Assembly (NCBI RefSeq): GCF_003668575.1
Contig: NZ_RCVZ01000015.1
Location: 34,927 to 98,926 of the forward strand
Reading direction: 5' to 3'
DNA from: Falsibacillus albus
GTDB lineage: Bacteria > Bacillota > Bacilli > Bacillales > DSM-25281
DNA: 64,000 nt
This document shows, piece by piece, positions 62,754 to 64,000 of the stretch. The notes beneath the pieces are model-generated. The model was not told the DNA's origin and did not search any database. It saw nothing but the letters and a program-made list of their open reading frames with translations. Both the position numbers and the translations under genes were made by a program. Numbering within the stretch: the stretch's first letter is position 1; the number at the start of each line of letters is the position of its first letter.

Positions 62754-63559
62754 CTATGTGGCAAAAAATTAAACGGTACAGTTTTCTCTACACAAAGTAT
62801 TTCACCAGCCATTTAAAAGTGATGTTGGAGTATAAAGGGGACTTCTTCATCGGTATGCTTTCGGTCCTTGTTCAACAACTTACAGCCATTTTCTTTCTCA
62901 AGATCGTATTCGATCACATCGAGGCATTGAAAGGCTGGACCTTTTATCAAATATTATTTATCTATGCGGTCGCATTCCTGGGGAGAGCTGTTCATCATAT
63001 CTTTTTCGATAACCTTTGGACAGTGGGCTGGCAATACATCCGTTCAGGGACGTTTGATCGATTGCTTCTCCGCCCTGTGAATCCATTATTTCAAATCATT
63101 TCAGAAAGGGTCCAGCAAGATGGATTTGGGCAGCTCCTGATCGGAATTTTCATATTGCACACTGCTGCCAGCCACCTTCACATTCAATGGGGAGTTAGCT
63201 CGGTTTTTATGCTGCTTCTATTCATCCTCTCAAGCGGGATAATCTTTGTCGCTATTAATTTATTTTTTATTACATTTTCATTTTGGATGATTGATAGTTT
63301 GCCGCTCGTTGTGTCAATGTTTCAGTTCAGCGATTTTGCCCGTTACCCCGTCAATATCTATCCAAAAGCAATTACGTTGATTATTACATGGATCATCCCA
63401 TATGGATTTACAGCATTTTATCCAGCTGCCTATTTCTTCGAAAATCAGTATTACTCCGTTTTGGCTCTGCTGACACCAGTTGTTTCACTAATTACGATGG
63501 TGCTTTCATATTTATTTTGGAATCGAGGAGTAAAGAGCTTTTCAAGTACAGGGAGTTGA
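62750..63559 (+). CDS. ABC-2 type permease, second subunit (ABC2_membrane_6/DUF990)
   Basis: The 269-aa product has six hydrophobic segments and RSGTFDRLLLRPVNPLFQII, the counterpart of the segment in the first subunit. Its start overlaps the previous stop by 4 bases (ATGA), so the three genes form a tight operon. No accessory gene follows within the window. No convincing terminator is seen in the 441 bases after it. Confidence 0.85.
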   Translation: MTMWQKIKRYSFLYTKYFTSHLKVMLEYKGDFFIGMLSVLVQQLTAIFFLKIVFDHIEALKGWTFYQILFIYAVAFLGRAVHHIFFDNLWTVGWQYIRSGTFDRLLLRPVNPLFQIISERVQQDGFGQLLIGIFILHTAASHLHIQWGVSSVFMLLLFILSSGIIFVAINLFFITFSFWMIDSLPLVVSMFQFSDFARYPVNIYPKAITLIITWIIPYGFTAFYPAAYFFENQYYSVLALLTPVVSLITMVLSYLFWNRGVKSFSSTGS

Positions 63560-63662
63560 ATCTTAAATAGTACAGTCACCTATCTGGATCCATTATTGTT
63601 TTCAAGCAATACTATATTCACCACTCTTTTCTTTGGATGCACTCCATGTCTTTTTTCGTAAG

Positions 63663-63756
63663 GCTCTTTTCTCACGCTTTGTTGCTTTAGCGAATAAAGT
63701 AGGATTGTTTAGGCAAAGTTCCAACTTTAAAAAAGCGTAGATAGGCAGAAAAGAGC
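63663..63756. repeat. Inverted-repeat element of about 94 bp
   Basis: GCTCTTTTCT at 63663-63672 is exactly reverse-complementary to AGAAAAGAGC at 63747-63756, with an inner pair CGCTTT/AAAGCG. It lies in the gap after the ABC operon. It may be a folded intergenic repeat; no coding potential. Confidence 0.45.
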
Positions 63757-63810
63757 TGGATAACTTTCATTGAACGAACAAAGGACGTAGCAAACTTAAT
63801 CGAACAACCG

Positions 63811-63862
63811 CCTTATACCTCCTCGTTTCGCAACGGGGTCTCGCACCTTCCCCATAAATCTA
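63811..63862. repeat. Fragment of dispersed intergenic repeat
   Basis: The + strand reads CCTTATACCTCCTCG, CAACGGGGTCTCGCACCTTCC, a terminal and subterminal part of the same repeat as at 1-30, with the last bases altered. The rest of the 63560-64000 gap has no gene. Confidence 0.5.
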
Positions 63863-64000
63863 CATCAAATTATTACTGTTAACAGCAACAATCTTTTTGA
63901 TAATCGGTGCAGATACCCGTTTGTCTATATAAATAAAAAAGGTTCAACGTCAAATGTTGGGGTGATGTGAATTTTGCTTCACCCTTATCCAATATGTGAA

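Overview
The window looks like the chromosome of a spore-forming Bacillaceae bacterium outside the Bacillus subtilis core. AT-rich DNA, strong AGGAGG-type ribosome binding sites, frequent TTG and GTG starts, a GerABC germination operon, RsbR-type stressosome proteins, the Bacillus ycgRQ and yndGHJ families, a T-box leader and a B12 riboswitch all point this way. Most genes lie on the minus strand. I see no rRNA, tRNA, prophage, complete insertion sequence or CRISPR array.

0-9.6 kb: an S51-type peptidase, a YciI-like protein, and a minus-strand operon of acyl-CoA thioesterase, class I ribonucleotide reductase alpha and beta, and probably a small membrane protein. A cobalamin riboswitch followed by a terminator precedes the operon, so B12 should switch off B12-independent dNTP synthesis. 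Next come a TetR regulator with a perfect palindromic operator, a GNAT acetyltransferase, a phosphoesterase, and a cluster of tiny ORFs that includes a frameshifted paralogue. 9.6-18.4 kb: a short 52-bp-period repeat and one huge gene (2797 aa). Its product has about 26 carboxypeptidase-regulatory-like beta-sandwich repeats and a cysteine-rich tail. A sigma-K-like promoter precedes it, so it is probably a spore-surface protein.

18.5-33 kb: an SRPBCC protein, a zinc ribbon, an Asp-box lipoprotein, a YdbM-like acyl-CoA dehydrogenase, a tandem pair of membrane-anchored paralogues, and a translationally coupled gerA-gerB-gerC operon ending in an unlisted 54-aa two-helix gene. Then come a deaminase, a metallo-beta-lactamase-fold protein, a possible small RNA and an RsbR homologue. 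33.05-33.88 kb is a striking array of 16 units of exactly 52 bp, each able to form a hairpin. 33.9-44 kb: an SDR, a ketopantoate reductase-like protein, a LytS/LytT two-component system next to a CstA-type transporter (probable pyruvate sensing and uptake, with LytTR-like direct repeats, a cre-like site and an overlapping 50-aa gene), mscL, several small genes, and an archaeal/eukaryal-type prolyl-tRNA synthetase behind a T-box.

44-64 kb: menA, the ycgRQ membrane pair with His/Cys-rich loops, type II pantothenate kinase, corA, an NAD(P)-binding protein, sbcDC, an SMR exporter, and the yndGHJ-like group in which the first gene is frameshifted. Then come a STAS protein, the DUF1659-DUF2922-YvrJ trio, and a three-gene ABC-2 exporter. 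Between genes are many eroded copies of one dispersed Bacillus repeat. Family names come from recognising sequence motifs by eye; no database search was possible.
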